A stretch of 64,000 nt of DNA, from the NCBI GenBank assembly GCA_019914995.1, contig CM034144.1:6603489-6667488 (forward strand), written 5' to 3'. Of the stretch, positions 10,430-21,881 are shown piece after piece. The first letter of the stretch is position 1, and each line of letters starts with the position of its first letter. The translations under genes and the position numbers were made by a program. The DNA comes from Acanthochlamys bracteata (lineage: Eukaryota; Streptophyta; Magnoliopsida; Pandanales; Velloziaceae). The notes under the pieces were generated by a model. That model was given only the letters and a program-made list of their open reading frames with translations, made no database searches and was not told the origin of the DNA.

Positions 10430-11997
10430 CTCTACACTGCCTTCGGGTAATCATGGCTGCAGTGGTTGCCGCTGTTATTTAACAGTGGCCATCCTTACTG
10501 CCTAGCCAATGTACTCAAAAGACAGTACGGATTGAGAACGAAAGTACAAAAATATAATTTTGCAGCTTCATCATTGCCTCATCAGTATTTCCAACACCTG
10601 TTAACATTTCACAACAGAGAGTTACATTTCCAGCATTTTTTCCAAAACAAGCAAACATAGAGCAATTTATAGCAAACAGAGAGCAATTTTGAAGCCTCAT
10701 CATTGCCTCATTTATATTTTCCAACGGTTGTGATGCAAGAAACCAACATCCTTTCCAGTTAAGGCAACCATGCATTCAACAAATCATTCCGGCCAAACTA
10801 TCCAATACAATATAAAATCAATACACCGTAAATCAAAACCAATACCCCGTAAATCAAACCAATACCGATAAAACAAATCTAATACACCATAAATAAATCA
10901 GCGAAATCCAAACAAATCAAAAAATCAAAATAAATCAACGAAATTTAAAACAAATCATCCAAATCGAAAGATTAAACAAATTCAAGAAAATTAAAACTAA
11001 ATCACGCCGAAGACGAAGCCCGAGCAGGAATCTTGATCACAAGCCGAAACGGAGTCTGTGCTTTGATCGAGCACATCCAGGACGTATTTACGTTAAAAAC
11101 GCTCCAGCGCATCACAGCCGTCCACTGATTAAGTGCCTGCATCACAGCCGTCGATTCAGCACCATGTGCCTACAATAAATCATGTGCCTCCGGGAGACGA
11201 GATCGGGCCGGATTCATTCTCGACAGCCGAATCGGAGACCGGAATCACGAAATCGAGCCGTGGAGAGCTCGATTTCGGCCGGAATCGCGAACTCGAGCCG
11301 GAGTGGAAGCCGGAGACGAAATTGGATCTGGCCGGAATCATTCTCAACAGCCGAATAGGGACCGGAATCGCTGAATCGAGCCGAAAACCGAGCCACGGAG
11401 GACTCGATTTCGGCCGGAATGGCGAAATCGAGCGAGAGAAAGCCGGAGACGAGATCGGGCCGGATTCATTCTCGACAGCCGAATCGGAGACCGGAATCGC
11501 GAAATCGAGCCGGAGTGGAAGCCGGAGACGAAATCGAGCCTCCGATCTTGATCAGAAGCCGAAATCGCGAGTCTCTGTTGCGAAATCGAGCCGGCAGCGA
11601 GCACGGATGACTCGATTTCGCAAGGTTGCAGGCGGAGAGGAAAGACGCCGCTGCGAAGAGAAGAGGAAAAAACAAGACGCGAATGTGGATAGCACAGCAC
11701 GCCGCGGAGTTAGGTTAAACACGATCCAGATAATCACAGCCGTCCGCTGATTAAGTGCCTGCATCACAGCCGTTGATTGCAGCGAAGTTAGATGAAAAAC
11801 GCTCCATAGAATCACAGCCGTCCGTAGATTATGTGCCTGCATCACAGCTGTCGATTGAAGCACATTCGGTGGAAAACGCTCCAGCGCATCACAGCCGTCC
11901 GCTGATTAAGTGCCTGCATCACAGCCGTTGATTCAGCACCATGTGCCTACAGTAAATCATGTGTCTATAGGGATGGGATGTGCCTCCATCCCATCCC
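10430..11997. repeat. Right terminal inverted repeat of the MULE (mosaic, rearranged)
   Basis: Reverse complement of the left end. It also contains an extra internal copy of terminal sequence around 11100-11190 (GCACCATGTGCCTACAATAA, also found near the true terminus at 11937-11956), so the end has been rearranged by a deletion or nested copying. The outermost 28 bp again form the GGGATGGGAT / ATCCCATCCC palindrome. Confidence 0.75.
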
Positions 11998-13074
11998 ATA
12001 TATATATATATATAATTTTTTTTTGGTTTGAAAATAATACTTGTTAAAGTCGATTAGTGAAAATTTTTGAAAGAATTATTACATGCAAATACTATATTTT
12101 ATGAAATTATTCTTATTAAACTTTTGTTTTTCCTTTTTGGTTTCGAAAAATTAGGATTGTCATTTTTCTAGAAGTTTATTATGATGACTAATTCCAAATT
12201 AGGTGATAAGATTGAAATTGCTATGAAATAAAGACAATACTTTTTCTCCAAACCATGAAACTGACCCGAATAATTAATCTCAAATTGTTTTCCCCTTTAC
12301 TAGAATGGTATGGCCTTATTCTCTAATAAGGAACCGCAAAAATAAAATATTTTTAGGGGGTGTTTGGCAAGGCATTTGGTAATGTTTTTTATTCTAAAAT
12401 AATTTTTCGGTTTCATAATAAATCTTCTAAGTATTTTAAAATTTTCATTTCATAAAATTGAAAAGCATAAGTCAGTATAATTTATAGGTAACTTTTTAAG
12501 ATCAAAATATTTATAAGATAAATATAGCGAAATAAAATATTAAAATAAATTTGTGAGTATATTATAATAGATAAATTATAAAATAAGAATATATACCAAC
12601 AAATTGTTGTCGCATCGATTGAGAGCAATTTAAGAGAAGATAGGCTTAGGTGGTTCAAACATGCGCAAACCAAAAAATACTGCAGTGCATAAAAGTGATA
12701 TGGTTCTATTTGAACACTTAAAAAAAAAAAGGTGGCGAATGATTTAGATGAATTAAACTTTTCACAAGATCTGATTTATAATCGAACGAAATGAAGAAAA
12801 CTGATTCATATAACCTGCTCTACTCAACTAGGATAAAGACTTGGTTTTTTTTACTATAAAGATAAAAAAAATTAAAATTCATTATTTAAAAATCTGAAAA
12901 CAAGCTCTATTTTTTAAAAAAATCTTAGTTTAATTACTCCCAAATCAATTTGGTCGCTAATGGCCCTGTCATTTTCACAAATGATAAATAAATAAACTTG
13001 ACCATTTATATATCAAATTAATTTGGTGTTTATTTATATGAAGTTAGTACTCGATTAGTTAGAATTATTAAGTT
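11998..13074. repeat. AT-rich spacer with module H copy 1 (about 12245-12345)
   Basis: Module H (ACTGACCCGAATAATTAATC, then TTTACTAG and a TAAGGAACC block) matches 25000-25085, 40370-40500 and 51745-51853. A TGTTTGGCAAGGCATTTGG string at about 12360 resembles a MITE end without a clear partner. No gene seen. Confidence 0.5.
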
Positions 13075-14193
13075 GATCGAGCATCACAAGTTAGAGTCCT
13101 TACAAGAACCCTTGTCCTGCTCTTTTGCTTAGTAATTTCTTTTCAAGAAAATTTTATAGTAAAAAGGTAGGATTATTTAATACTAGGCAAGCCTATCATT
13201 ACCAAAAAACTTATTAAAAAAATTAAAATAAAGCAACCCCACGTATAATGATCTATCGGTGTTTATAGTGCTCAGTTGTAAAAGCTAAAAAGTCCATGAT
13301 CAAAATCAACGTTGTTAGTCTCCACGATCAACTCAAAAGAAAAGGAATAAATTAAGTTTGATATTTAAAAATTTTGGTTAATAAAATCTCCTTTAGGTAG
13401 CAAGATAGCTGGTTATGATGGTTATGGTTAGTTCAAGTTTAAAATATACAGATATAATTGCCAGATAGTAGGAATTTAATCGAATATGTTTAGGATAGTT
13501 CGTACAGAAATAGAAGTTAGTAACTCATAGTAAGGTTCTAGAGCACACAGAATTAAATCATTAGCAAGTAGAGACAATACGAGAGTTTACGATGGTTTGA
13601 TAAACATTTTTGTCTATATCTACGGTCATTTTTTAAGAAGGTTTATAAATTCACTAATTTTAAAAAAGTTACACTTATCAAGACAAAGTGTTAAAGTTAT
13701 ATTTATAAGAACTTTCAAATATTTTTTTAAAAATTCGCATTTAACACTTCTATTATTTTGTTTTCCGTAGGATATATTACATATTTTTGGTTACAAAGTA
13801 ATTAACTATTAACTTATATACGATTAATAGATTGGAATCCTTCCCGTAGCTCTTCTCCGCTCTTTCAGTTAGTAATTTCTTTTTAGAGAAAATTATCACA
13901 ATAAAAAGGAAGGATTATTTCTAAACAATATTAGGTAAACAAAAAATGAAATAGTTTAATGGTCTATTGGTGGTTACGTGCTAAACTATAAAAGTTACAA
14001 ACTCAATGAAATTCTAAAATAATGCTAATTGCATCTCAACAAATGTTTACACAAGTGTTTACAAAGTGTGCTAGGCATCTTTTTGCACCGTAGCAAAAGT
14101 TCTCAAATCTGTAGTTCCCAAGGAATAGAAATCATATTTTCTTCCAGAATTACAACAATGTTGTAGATCATTCAAAATTTATCAATATCAACA
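13075..14193. repeat. Modules F (trace), G (two copies) and C
   Basis: The G module (TTAGTAATTTCTTTT, then AAAAAGG(A/T)AGGATTATTT) occurs twice, near 13120-13200 and 13860-13940, followed by module C (GTGCTAGGCATCTTTTTGCA near 14060) leading into the small D frame. The interval 13200-13830 is AT-rich with no gene seen. Confidence 0.6.
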
Positions 14194-14436
14194 ATGCACA
14201 AATATGAATACATTCAACAACATACGGAGTCTTACAGTTCATCGTTCAATACACTCAGTACAGAACCTCAGACTGAACAAGAATGTAAGGAAGCATTTGA
14301 TAGTTGCGAGAACACCTACAATGGAACAAGCCATGCAGCAGTAGCTGCTTATTGCACACGCGCACAAGTGAAAAATACCTGCAAAGAGAAACTAGAAAAG
14401 CTTAAGAATATCACATCGCTTGCTTCTTCGTGTTAG
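14194..14436 (+). CDS. Module D copy 1: small four-cysteine frame (80 aa, hypothetical)
   Basis: Best-preserved member of a family of four small frames lying downstream of the NLR genes on the opposite strand. It starts with a real ATG and ends in TAG. The conserved core runs ECKEAFDSCENTYNGTS, then AAVAAYCTR, then QVKNTCKEKLEKL, giving cysteine spacing C-x6-C-x15-C-x8-C and a Lys/Glu-rich tail. Against the copy at 59855-60007 there are silent third-base changes, one three-base deletion and some replacements, which suggests past coding constraint. There is no signal peptide in this frame. The ATG is not conserved in the other copies, where a TATAAATA occupies the same place, so this may be a downstream exon. 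I do not recognise the family. Confidence 0.4.
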   Translation: MHKYEYIQQHTESYSSSFNTLSTEPQTEQECKEAFDSCENTYNGTSHAAVAAYCTRAQVKNTCKEKLEKLKNITSLASSC

Positions 14437-15200
14437 AAGCTTCAAATGCAACTTGTAAACCATTGGACGAGACCTTTAGAGCGTTGGGTGAGATGTAAAC
14501 ACATGTTAGAAACTAAATTTCATGAATATTATTCTTTTTTAAATAAAAAAATTAAATTCATTTGTTAAGTACTTTCAAAAAATGAATATTATATATTTTT
14601 AAGCAATGGTCATCACACAACGCATATGCAAATCGTGTGAAGAACATCCTCATCAAAATGTCTAGTTTCCTCTTTCTAAGATGGAAGAAGATTGAACGAA
14701 AAACTAACAAACAATGTGTTTCTTACCTGAAAGATATAGGAACCGAACACTTGTAACCAGCTTAAATCTTGCAGACTAACATGAACAGACACAAAATAAC
14801 ACAAGAGTTAATTTCTTGGAAATTTGGCATCAAAATTAGATCGCAGGTTCAGATTTCCATCTAATCTTTCCCCAAGTTATACTCGATAAATGAGAGTTAC
14901 TACAGAGCAGAAAATTCAGCACACCAGAACTTCACATCACATTTGTAGCGAAGACCTCCTCAATTACTCCGTCTTTGTGGATCTGTGGAAGAAAAATGAA
15001 GTAGATCGATACATGCAGCAGGCCATTAGAATTTATCTTATCATCAAGTAGAAAATAAGATTCTCAAATGCAGCAATTAAACTTTTGCCTTATAACAAAT
15101 TCTACCAGACAATAAATCTATCAGAATGGTAGTGAGTTCATGGATAGGATAACTTTTGGTTACTGGACATTTGGTGAGAAACTTACTTCCAGAAACAGAG
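14437..15200. other. Module E and 3' UTR region of the broken NLR
   Basis: Holds module E (AATTTGGCATCAAAATTAGA, about 14820) and, on the minus strand, the 3' UTR of the NLR pseudogene with an intron whose donor GTAAGT is just past the stop and whose acceptor is near 14990. The same arrangement is found downstream of 60805. Confidence 0.55.
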
Positions 15201-16432
15201 CTACTTCTCGGTGTGTGTAAGGAGCTGTAAACTTTCTGCACGCTTCGGTTCATTCTTGACAGAAAGCTTATCGTTACTCACTTTTCCTTCTAAAGCTGAG
15301 ATTACCTTGGGCTGCAAATTTTTAAGAGACAGTTTCTGCAAGGACATAATATGTTCAATTCCTTCAACATCATCAAGATTTGGGAGCTCCATTAGGATCA
15401 GGTTTTCCAACTTCTCTGCAGATTTTTCATCAAACTTTATGACACCAAGTTCTCCCATATTAGTCAAGGACAGAGACTTGAGCTTCGGAAATGCATGTGC
15501 CACGAAATGTAGCTGTTCCCCTGCGAATGCATTATTAAGAATGAGGGTTCCCAAGTTCTTTAGCTGATCAAGAATTGGAAATGCATCAGTGTTCAGCCCT
15601 GTCCATCTGAGGTACAAATGATTGAAGTTCGGATTTTTAGCTAAGCAAGTAACAAGAGATTTGCATACTGTTTCAGACAGGCACCCTTGTACTTCAAACT
15701 TTTGGAGGCGACCCAATGCTTCATCTAGGTTTCCAAAGTTGAGTTGCTCGTTCTCATCAACTGCAATAACCCGCAACGCAGAGAGCAACCTCAGTTTCTT
15801 CATGGCATCAAAGAGAACGGCACAGTGGAATTTTTTCACTTTCGTTATCGTAAGGCTTCTTAGATGTGACAGTGTCGGAAGATAAGAAAGAAGTTTGTCA
15901 CTTGCGTCCATGCCAAAAAGTGTCTGCAATTTTGTCAGAGCTTTGATACCCTTTGGAGCTGCTACACCACTCAGAAACTTGACTTTGAGTGTCGATACCT
16001 TACCTACCTTCGCTGCAAAGAAATGCCGCAACTTCTTCAACATGGCAACTTCATTAGGCAATTCCGTTATCCCAGTAAAGACAATATCAAGCGTCTGCAG
16101 ATTTTCAAGCTTCCGTACAGTTTCAGGAAGCATATGCACTTTCGTGCTTCTTAGATTCAGGTAGCGCAGGTTGAAAAGATCTCCTATTTCATCTGGCACG
16201 CTCTCTATTCCGCTATTTTCTAAATGCAAGACTGTTAGATATTTGCAGCTGCAGACAAGCGACAATAGGAAGTGGGATGAGATGCAGCTCCTCAATGCCA
16301 TGAAAGAGCGTAGGACTGGGACAAAATTTATAGTAGATCCTTCTTGCACATTACATTTGTGCAGACACAAGTGACGAGCTTTGCTGTAATGCTCCAAGTC
16401 TTCTAGCATCACATAATATACTGAATGATTCC

Positions 16433-17720
16433 TGTTGGAATTATAAAGGATAATTTTGATGATAACAAAGAATTAAGAATTATGATTTATATAAAACTAA
16501 TAATCTGAAAACAAGTTCTGCAGGATTAGACAAACAGAGATTATTTCATTAACAGCAGATAAAAACAGCTATCATACAGCCAACTGCTATACCACTGCTA
16601 ACAGCACTCGGGACAGAGAATGCCACAGCCACATCACAGTCAGCTGCTCAACTACTGAAGCGGGACAGAGGACAGTATACGGGACAAAGGATGTCATAGC
16701 CATATTACAGTCAACTGTTCGACTACTGAAGCACAAGAAAACTTCTCTGTATCGAAACAGAGCATTGAGTTCAACTACGACGAACTTTCTCTTGCTTCAA
16801 GATTTCATCTGTTCTCACAATGGTCTGAAGCATATCAAACAGAAGATCTACAAGAGCTAAAAATATCCTCAAATTCACAGAAAAAAAAAGCCCGACAATC
16901 AAGGGAAGAAAGCTTAATTATACAAGTCAAAGTCTTCGTTCAAGACAAGCGGTCAACCAGCCCTGTATTAATTGTGGACAAGTAAACCAACTCATCAGCT
17001 CGTCGAGTCTCAGACAGCAGTTTAGCCAAATCCAGCTCTTAACAACTGGCGGCAAAATTTAAATTCCTACAACGCATTAAATGCTACCGAGACATTGCAC
17101 TGAGACAAGCGAAAGAAGCTTGGAAGCGGATGATTAACCGTTGGACAAAACCGTTCTCTCCTTGGGGTGAAGAAGCACCTACGGAAAAGAGCGCCAACGG
17201 ATACGTTCTTCAAAAGGCTCCTGCACAAGGAAGAAACTCTATAAAAAGGAGTCACAACAACGAAGAAGAAATAGAGAGAATACAAGCAAAACAGAGATAT
17301 ACAAGAACTCTATCAACATAAACAAACCTTGCTACCGATCACTCTGAAGAAAATTTTTCTCAGCACTCTCTCTCTGATCATCTCATCCAAATCATATTAT
17401 GAACACTCAAACATTCATGAGATTGATCCTGTGCTCAATCTAAATTTATTTTCTTGTAACACACCACTGACCTAGTGAAAGAAGTGCCGCGGGCATTGGA
17501 AGGAGAAGCTCAGGTGGAGCTTGGTGTAAGCTCTTAAACCTTATAATAGTGCTAACAAATCAGCCAGGGGGACAGGTGTATCCAGTAGGCTGCCAGGGGT
17601 TGTCTTGGCGAAGAAACCCGGTAGAGTAAGTGTGCTTGGTGAAGCACTTTGCTCTAGATGCATTTGTAGCTTATTAAAAGTTTAGTAAAACTTTGGCTCT
17701 GGTGATAGAGCGACCGTGGA
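16433..17720 (+). repeat. 5' LTR of the SIRE-like copia, 3' end deleted
   Basis: Direct repeat of 21882-23169, ending at GCGACCGTGGA where homology stops. The few differences from the 3' LTR point to an old but not ancient insertion. Confidence 0.92.
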
Positions 17721-17739
17721 GTAAAACTTTGCTCTAAAT

Positions 17740-19709
17740 AATCTTGAAAAATTTGATGCCAAAAGTGACGAAGGTATTTTTCTTGGTTACTCTTCAACAT
17801 CAAAAGCGTATAGAATTTTTAACAAACGAACCATTGTTGTTGAAGAATCTATACATGTACTATTTAATGAGTCTAACAATGAATCGAGAAGAAATGCAGA
17901 ACTAGATGCAGGTTCAGATGAAGAAGAAGAAATATTCCCATCAACTGAAAAACAACCTCCAGAGACTCAGACAACTGACGAACAGCCAGCTGAAATAACA
18001 GAGGAAGGACACACTCCTGAAAATCTACCTGATCAGACAGAAGTGCAGGAACATTTTAGCAGACTTTTTAAACACAGATCCAGCCATGCACAAGAAAACA
18101 TCTTAGGTGAGGTAAATGAAGGTATAAGAACTAGATCTCATTTTAAAAATAACTTCATAGAGCACTCTGCATTTGTGTCAAACTTAGAACCAAAATGTAT
18201 AGAAGATGCATTGACAAATAGTTCATGGATCACTGCTATGAAAGAAGAATTAAATCAGTTTGAAAGAAACAATGTATGGCACTTTGTTAGAAAACCACCA
18301 AACAAATCCATCATAGGAACAAAATGGGTATTTAGAAATAAATTAGATGAAAATGGCATCATAATTAGAAATAAAGCTAGACTTGTAGCTAAAGGATATA
18401 ATCAGGAAAAAAGAATAGATTTTGATGAAACTTATGCTTCTGTTGCACGTTTTGAAGCCATTAGAATACTACTTGCTTTTGCATGCCACAAAAACTTCAA
18501 ACTTTTTCAAATGGATGTTAAAAGTGCATTTTTGAATGGTTTTCTAAAAGAAGAAGTCTATGTTGAACAACCTCCCGGGTTTGAAAACACAAGCTTTCCA
18601 GATTATGTCTACAAACTAAACAAAGCTCTTTATGGTTTGAAACAAACTGCCAAAACTTGGTATGAACGATTAAGCACTTTTCTGAGTGAAAAAAGTTTCA
18701 AACGAGGTAAGATTGACCTAACTTTATTTACGTTGCACGAAGAAAAAGACATGTTGATTGTGCAAGTTTATGTAGATGACATAATATTTGGTGCTACTAA
18801 TGAAAGATTAGCAGAAAATTTTCTAGCTTGATGCAAGAGGAATTCGAAATGAGCCTGATAGGTGAACTAAATTATTTCCTTGGCTTACAAATCAAACAAC
18901 TGAAAAATGGTATCTTCATAAGTCAAAGCAAGTACATTAAGGAGCTGATTAAAAAGTTCAGCATGGAAGGAAGCAAGGAGATGAACACTCCAATGTCTAC
19001 CTCTTGCAAACTGGACCGACACGAGACAGGTAAGGCGGTTGATCAGAAACTGTATAGAGGTATGATTGGATCACTCCTATATCTTACCGCCAGTAGACCT
19101 GACATTCAATTCAGTGTATACCTATGTGCTAGATTTCAAAGTAATCCAAGAGAATTCCATATGATAGCTGTAAAACGAATCATTAGATATCTAGTGGGAA
19201 CTAAGGATTTAGGATTATTCTATCCAAGAGGCTGTGAATTTAATTTATATGTTTATGCTGACGCTGACTTCGGTGGTTGCAAGCTTGATAGAAAGAGCAC
19301 TAGTGGCTCTTATCAGTTTTTAGGAGATTGCATGATCTCATGGTGCTCCAGAAAACAAGTTTCAGTGGCAATGTCGACTGCCGAAGTAGAGTACATAGCC
19401 GCTGGAAGTTGCTGCTTTCAGGTACTCTAGATAAAACAACAACTTCTTGATTTTGGTTGTGATTTTAAGAATGTGCCCATATTCTGTGACAATACCAGTG
19501 CAATTAAGTTAACCAAAAATCTCATTCAACACTCACGCACAAAGCACATTGATTTAAGACACCATTTCATTAGGGAGCATGTTGAACGCAATAATATAGT
19601 GTTAAGCTTTGTCAATTCCGAAAATCAACTAGCTGACATTTTCACTAAGCCCTTAGGACTTGACTCATTTTCAAGAATCTGTCATGAGATAGGATTATGT
19701 GTCATATAA
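17740..19709 (+). pseudogene. copia pol remnant: integrase end, reverse transcriptase, RNase H
   Basis: Starts with the integrase C-terminal stretch [15 protein letters not shown]. The reverse transcriptase has [30 protein letters not shown] and [11 protein letters not shown]. RNase H has STAEVEYIAAGSC and IFCDNTSAIKL, ending LADIFTKPLG. It is broken by a one-base loss near 18825-18832, where MQEEFEMSLIGEL continues in another frame, and by a TAG at 19428-19430 where this family normally has a tryptophan codon. Confidence 0.9.
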
Positions 19710-19979
19710 CTATGCTTTGCTCTGTCGGAGTACACTCTTAGATTTCAGCATCATAACAGTCGCAAGACAACCGGCTGTAATTATTAGAACTTTAGTAAGC
19801 AGCTGACCAGTCATGTGCTGAGCACATGATCTAGCTGGCTCATAACATGCTGTTTGCACTATAAACTGATCCGACTGGGCAACCTCTCACACTTCATCGT
19901 CTCTGTTTCAAAATCAAATTTCCCTCTCCCTCTCGACTCCCAAATCTCAAACCCTAAGCCAAATCCTCAAACCGCAGCA

Positions 19980-21353
19980 ATGGCCAAGAAAAACCTGAAA
20001 TCTCAGGCAAGGAGCTCTAGAAACGATCATGGCAACGAAGAAAGATTCATCGGCAAGGAAGAATTCGAAAAATACAATCGGCAGTTGGCAATTCCTATTC
20101 TGACGCCGGCAAGCGTAAAGTTTGACGACTTCAACTACTACGGGCTCGAGGTAGATGAAATTTTTGAGACACAAGGCTGGACAGCGTTCAATAAGTGGCC
20201 GGGAGAATTCTCAAAGGATTGTGTCAGGTTATTCTACGCCAATCTTCATTCGACTGGGAATTTCTCTGTTCAGACCATGGTGAACGGAATCGAGATCAAT
20301 TTGGAAGCACGATCCATGTCCTTAATGCTCGATCTGCCCTACAGAGAGGAAATGCCACCTGCTAGCGATTCCAAACTAAATTACCTCAAGCAGGCGCTGG
20401 ATACAGAGGTTGTGACGAAGCTTCAGTATGAGTCGGCCGCCGATCTACCCTTACTACCAAGAGCTCTCTGTCATATCATCACCAAAGTCATAGTTCCACG
20501 GTCGGAAAGCCGCAACATCATCACCAACTATGACGCATTTCTGTTATGGAGATTGATGAAGAAACTGCCCATAAACTTTTGTGAAGTAATGCTGCATCAC
20601 ATAATAAGAGTCTCAAAGTCTGGTAGTAAGCACTTTCCATACCCACGCGCTATCTATAGGATTTGCCTGCTTGAGACAGTGCCTATGGGAGATCTCCAAA
20701 TGAAGAAGATGCTCATGATGGATGCAAAGTTTTTGAGAGGAATTACTGAAGCAGAGGAAAGGCTTACGCTCAAGCACCCTCCAGCTGACAATGAGTCCAC
20801 AAGTGCCATATTGCCTTCACTGACTGCGCACCTGACCAGTATTCTCAATGCTATTATGGAGCAGACCAAGGAGATTCAGAAGTTAAACGCCACCTTTGAA
20901 GCAATCAAGGATGCTATCTGCCCACCAGAGCACACCAAGACCAACACTGCCCAAGAAGATTTCGAAACAGGACAGGAAGATGCACAAGGGAAAGCTCAGG
21001 AAAAAGAACAAGGGGATGCTCAGAAAGATGCACCAGAGAATGGACAGGAGGATGGCCAAGAAAATGCAGACTACCAAGACATCAGCATGAATGACCATTC
21101 TGCATCTCCAGACAAGGCAACTGAGCACATGAAATCACCTGAAGAATGTCCACCTGAAGAGCTACTGATCCCCCAGCCGAGCCCCAACCCGAAGTCCCAA
21201 CATCTCATGATCCCCTCACCATTGAACCCCCTATCTCTGATCCCCCATCAGTTCAAACAATCGTTCCTAGCCTCCCTCCTAGGCGTAGGAACCAAAAACG
21301 CAAAGCTCATAAGTCGGTCTCTACATCACAAGCCTTTGCTGAAGAGGATGTAG
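19980..21353 (+). CDS. Extra ORF after pol in the SIRE-like element (457 aa)
   Basis: Long open frame in the position of the env-like ORF of SIRE elements. I start at ATG 19980 (MAKKNLKSQ); the frame is open upstream but with no ATG. The N-terminal half holds a globular region with FYANLHSTGNFSVQT and ARSMSLMLDLP, features I associate with a plant-transposon domain often found in such ORFs. The C-terminal third is low complexity: Gln/Glu/Asp-rich repeats such as GQEDAQGKAQEKEQGDAQ, then a Pro-rich tail. No convincing signal peptide or membrane span is seen, so envelope function is not supported. After the stop a neighbouring frame continues with a basic RRR-rich tail, suggesting a late frameshift. 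Confidence 0.7.
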   Translation: MAKKNLKSQARSSRNDHGNEERFIGKEEFEKYNRQLAIPILTPASVKFDDFNYYGLEVDEIFETQGWTAFNKWPGEFSKDCVRLFYANLHSTGNFSVQTMVNGIEINLEARSMSLMLDLPYREEMPPASDSKLNYLKQALDTEVVTKLQYESAADLPLLPRALCHIITKVIVPRSESRNIITNYDAFLLWRLMKKLPINFCEVMLHHIIRVSKSGSKHFPYPRAIYRICLLETVPMGDLQMKKMLMMDAKFLRGITEAEERLTLKHPPADNESTSAILPSLTAHLTSILNAIMEQTKEIQKLNATFEAIKDAICPPEHTKTNTAQEDFETGQEDAQGKAQEKEQGDAQKDAPENGQEDGQENADYQDISMNDHSASPDKATEHMKSPEECPPEELLIPQPSPNPKSQHLMIPSPLNPLSLIPHQFKQSFLASLLGVGTKNAKLISRSLHHKPLLKRM

Positions 21354-21649
21354 AAATACTTCCTCAATCCTCCGCAGCCAAACCAAAACATAATCGTCGT
21401 AGACCTCCTGATTGTAGAACATCTTCTAGGCGTAAAAACATCTAGTTAAACACCTAGCTCAGGCTTAGATTTATCACTGTTTTAAATTTTATTATCTGCT
21501 TAATGTCTGTGGCTGAATATTTATCTATTTTCTTATCATCAGCTGTGCTTAAGTGAATGGTTAAATTTTTCGTTTTAATTGTCTGGTTATGTTTTCTGCC
21601 TAACCTGTCCACTTTTAACTATTTTACATTCTACATAAGCTTTTTGAGA

Positions 21650-21881
21650 TGACAAAAGGGGGAGAAAAATGAGAAGAATTATTGTTATATACAAAACTTG
21701 AGAGGGAGACTGGCTCAATCTAAGGGGGAGCCATAAGCAATGAACAGGTAAATAAAATAGATGCATCCATTGAGGGGGAGTCATGAAAAGGTATGACAAA
21801 ATTCTCAACTCAAATTGATGGCTTACAAAAAAATAAATCAATAATTCTTAATTTGTTTGTCATCATCAAAAAAGGGGAGAT
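21650..21881 (+). promoter_or_regulatory. Repeated polypurine tracts before the 3' LTR
   Basis: Four purine runs (AAAAGGGGGAGAAAAA, AAGGGGGAG, GAGGGGGAG and AAAAAAGGGGAGA) lie in 230 bp, the last touching the LTR start TGTTGG. They are candidate plus-strand primers of reverse transcription. Confidence 0.75.

Larger units (their letters stand above)
4478..11997 (+). mobile_element. Mutator-like element (MULE), 7.5 kb, with long TIRs and transposase
   Basis: Both ends carry GGGATGGGAT, 8 bp, ATCCCATCCC, then CTATAGACACATGATTTA (written inward on each side). The inverted repeats continue inward as mosaics for more than 1 kb. The inside encodes a FAR1/MURA-type transposase. The flanking 9-mers are ATGTATATA on the left and ATATATATA on the right, which fits the 9-bp target duplication of Mutator elements with one mismatch, but lies in a TA microsatellite and is therefore weak evidence on its own. 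Confidence 0.85.

Noticed and set aside
17067..17321. Short frames repeated at 22516-22770, suggesting a duplicated small gene
   Set aside because: Both lie at equivalent positions of the two LTRs of the same copia element.
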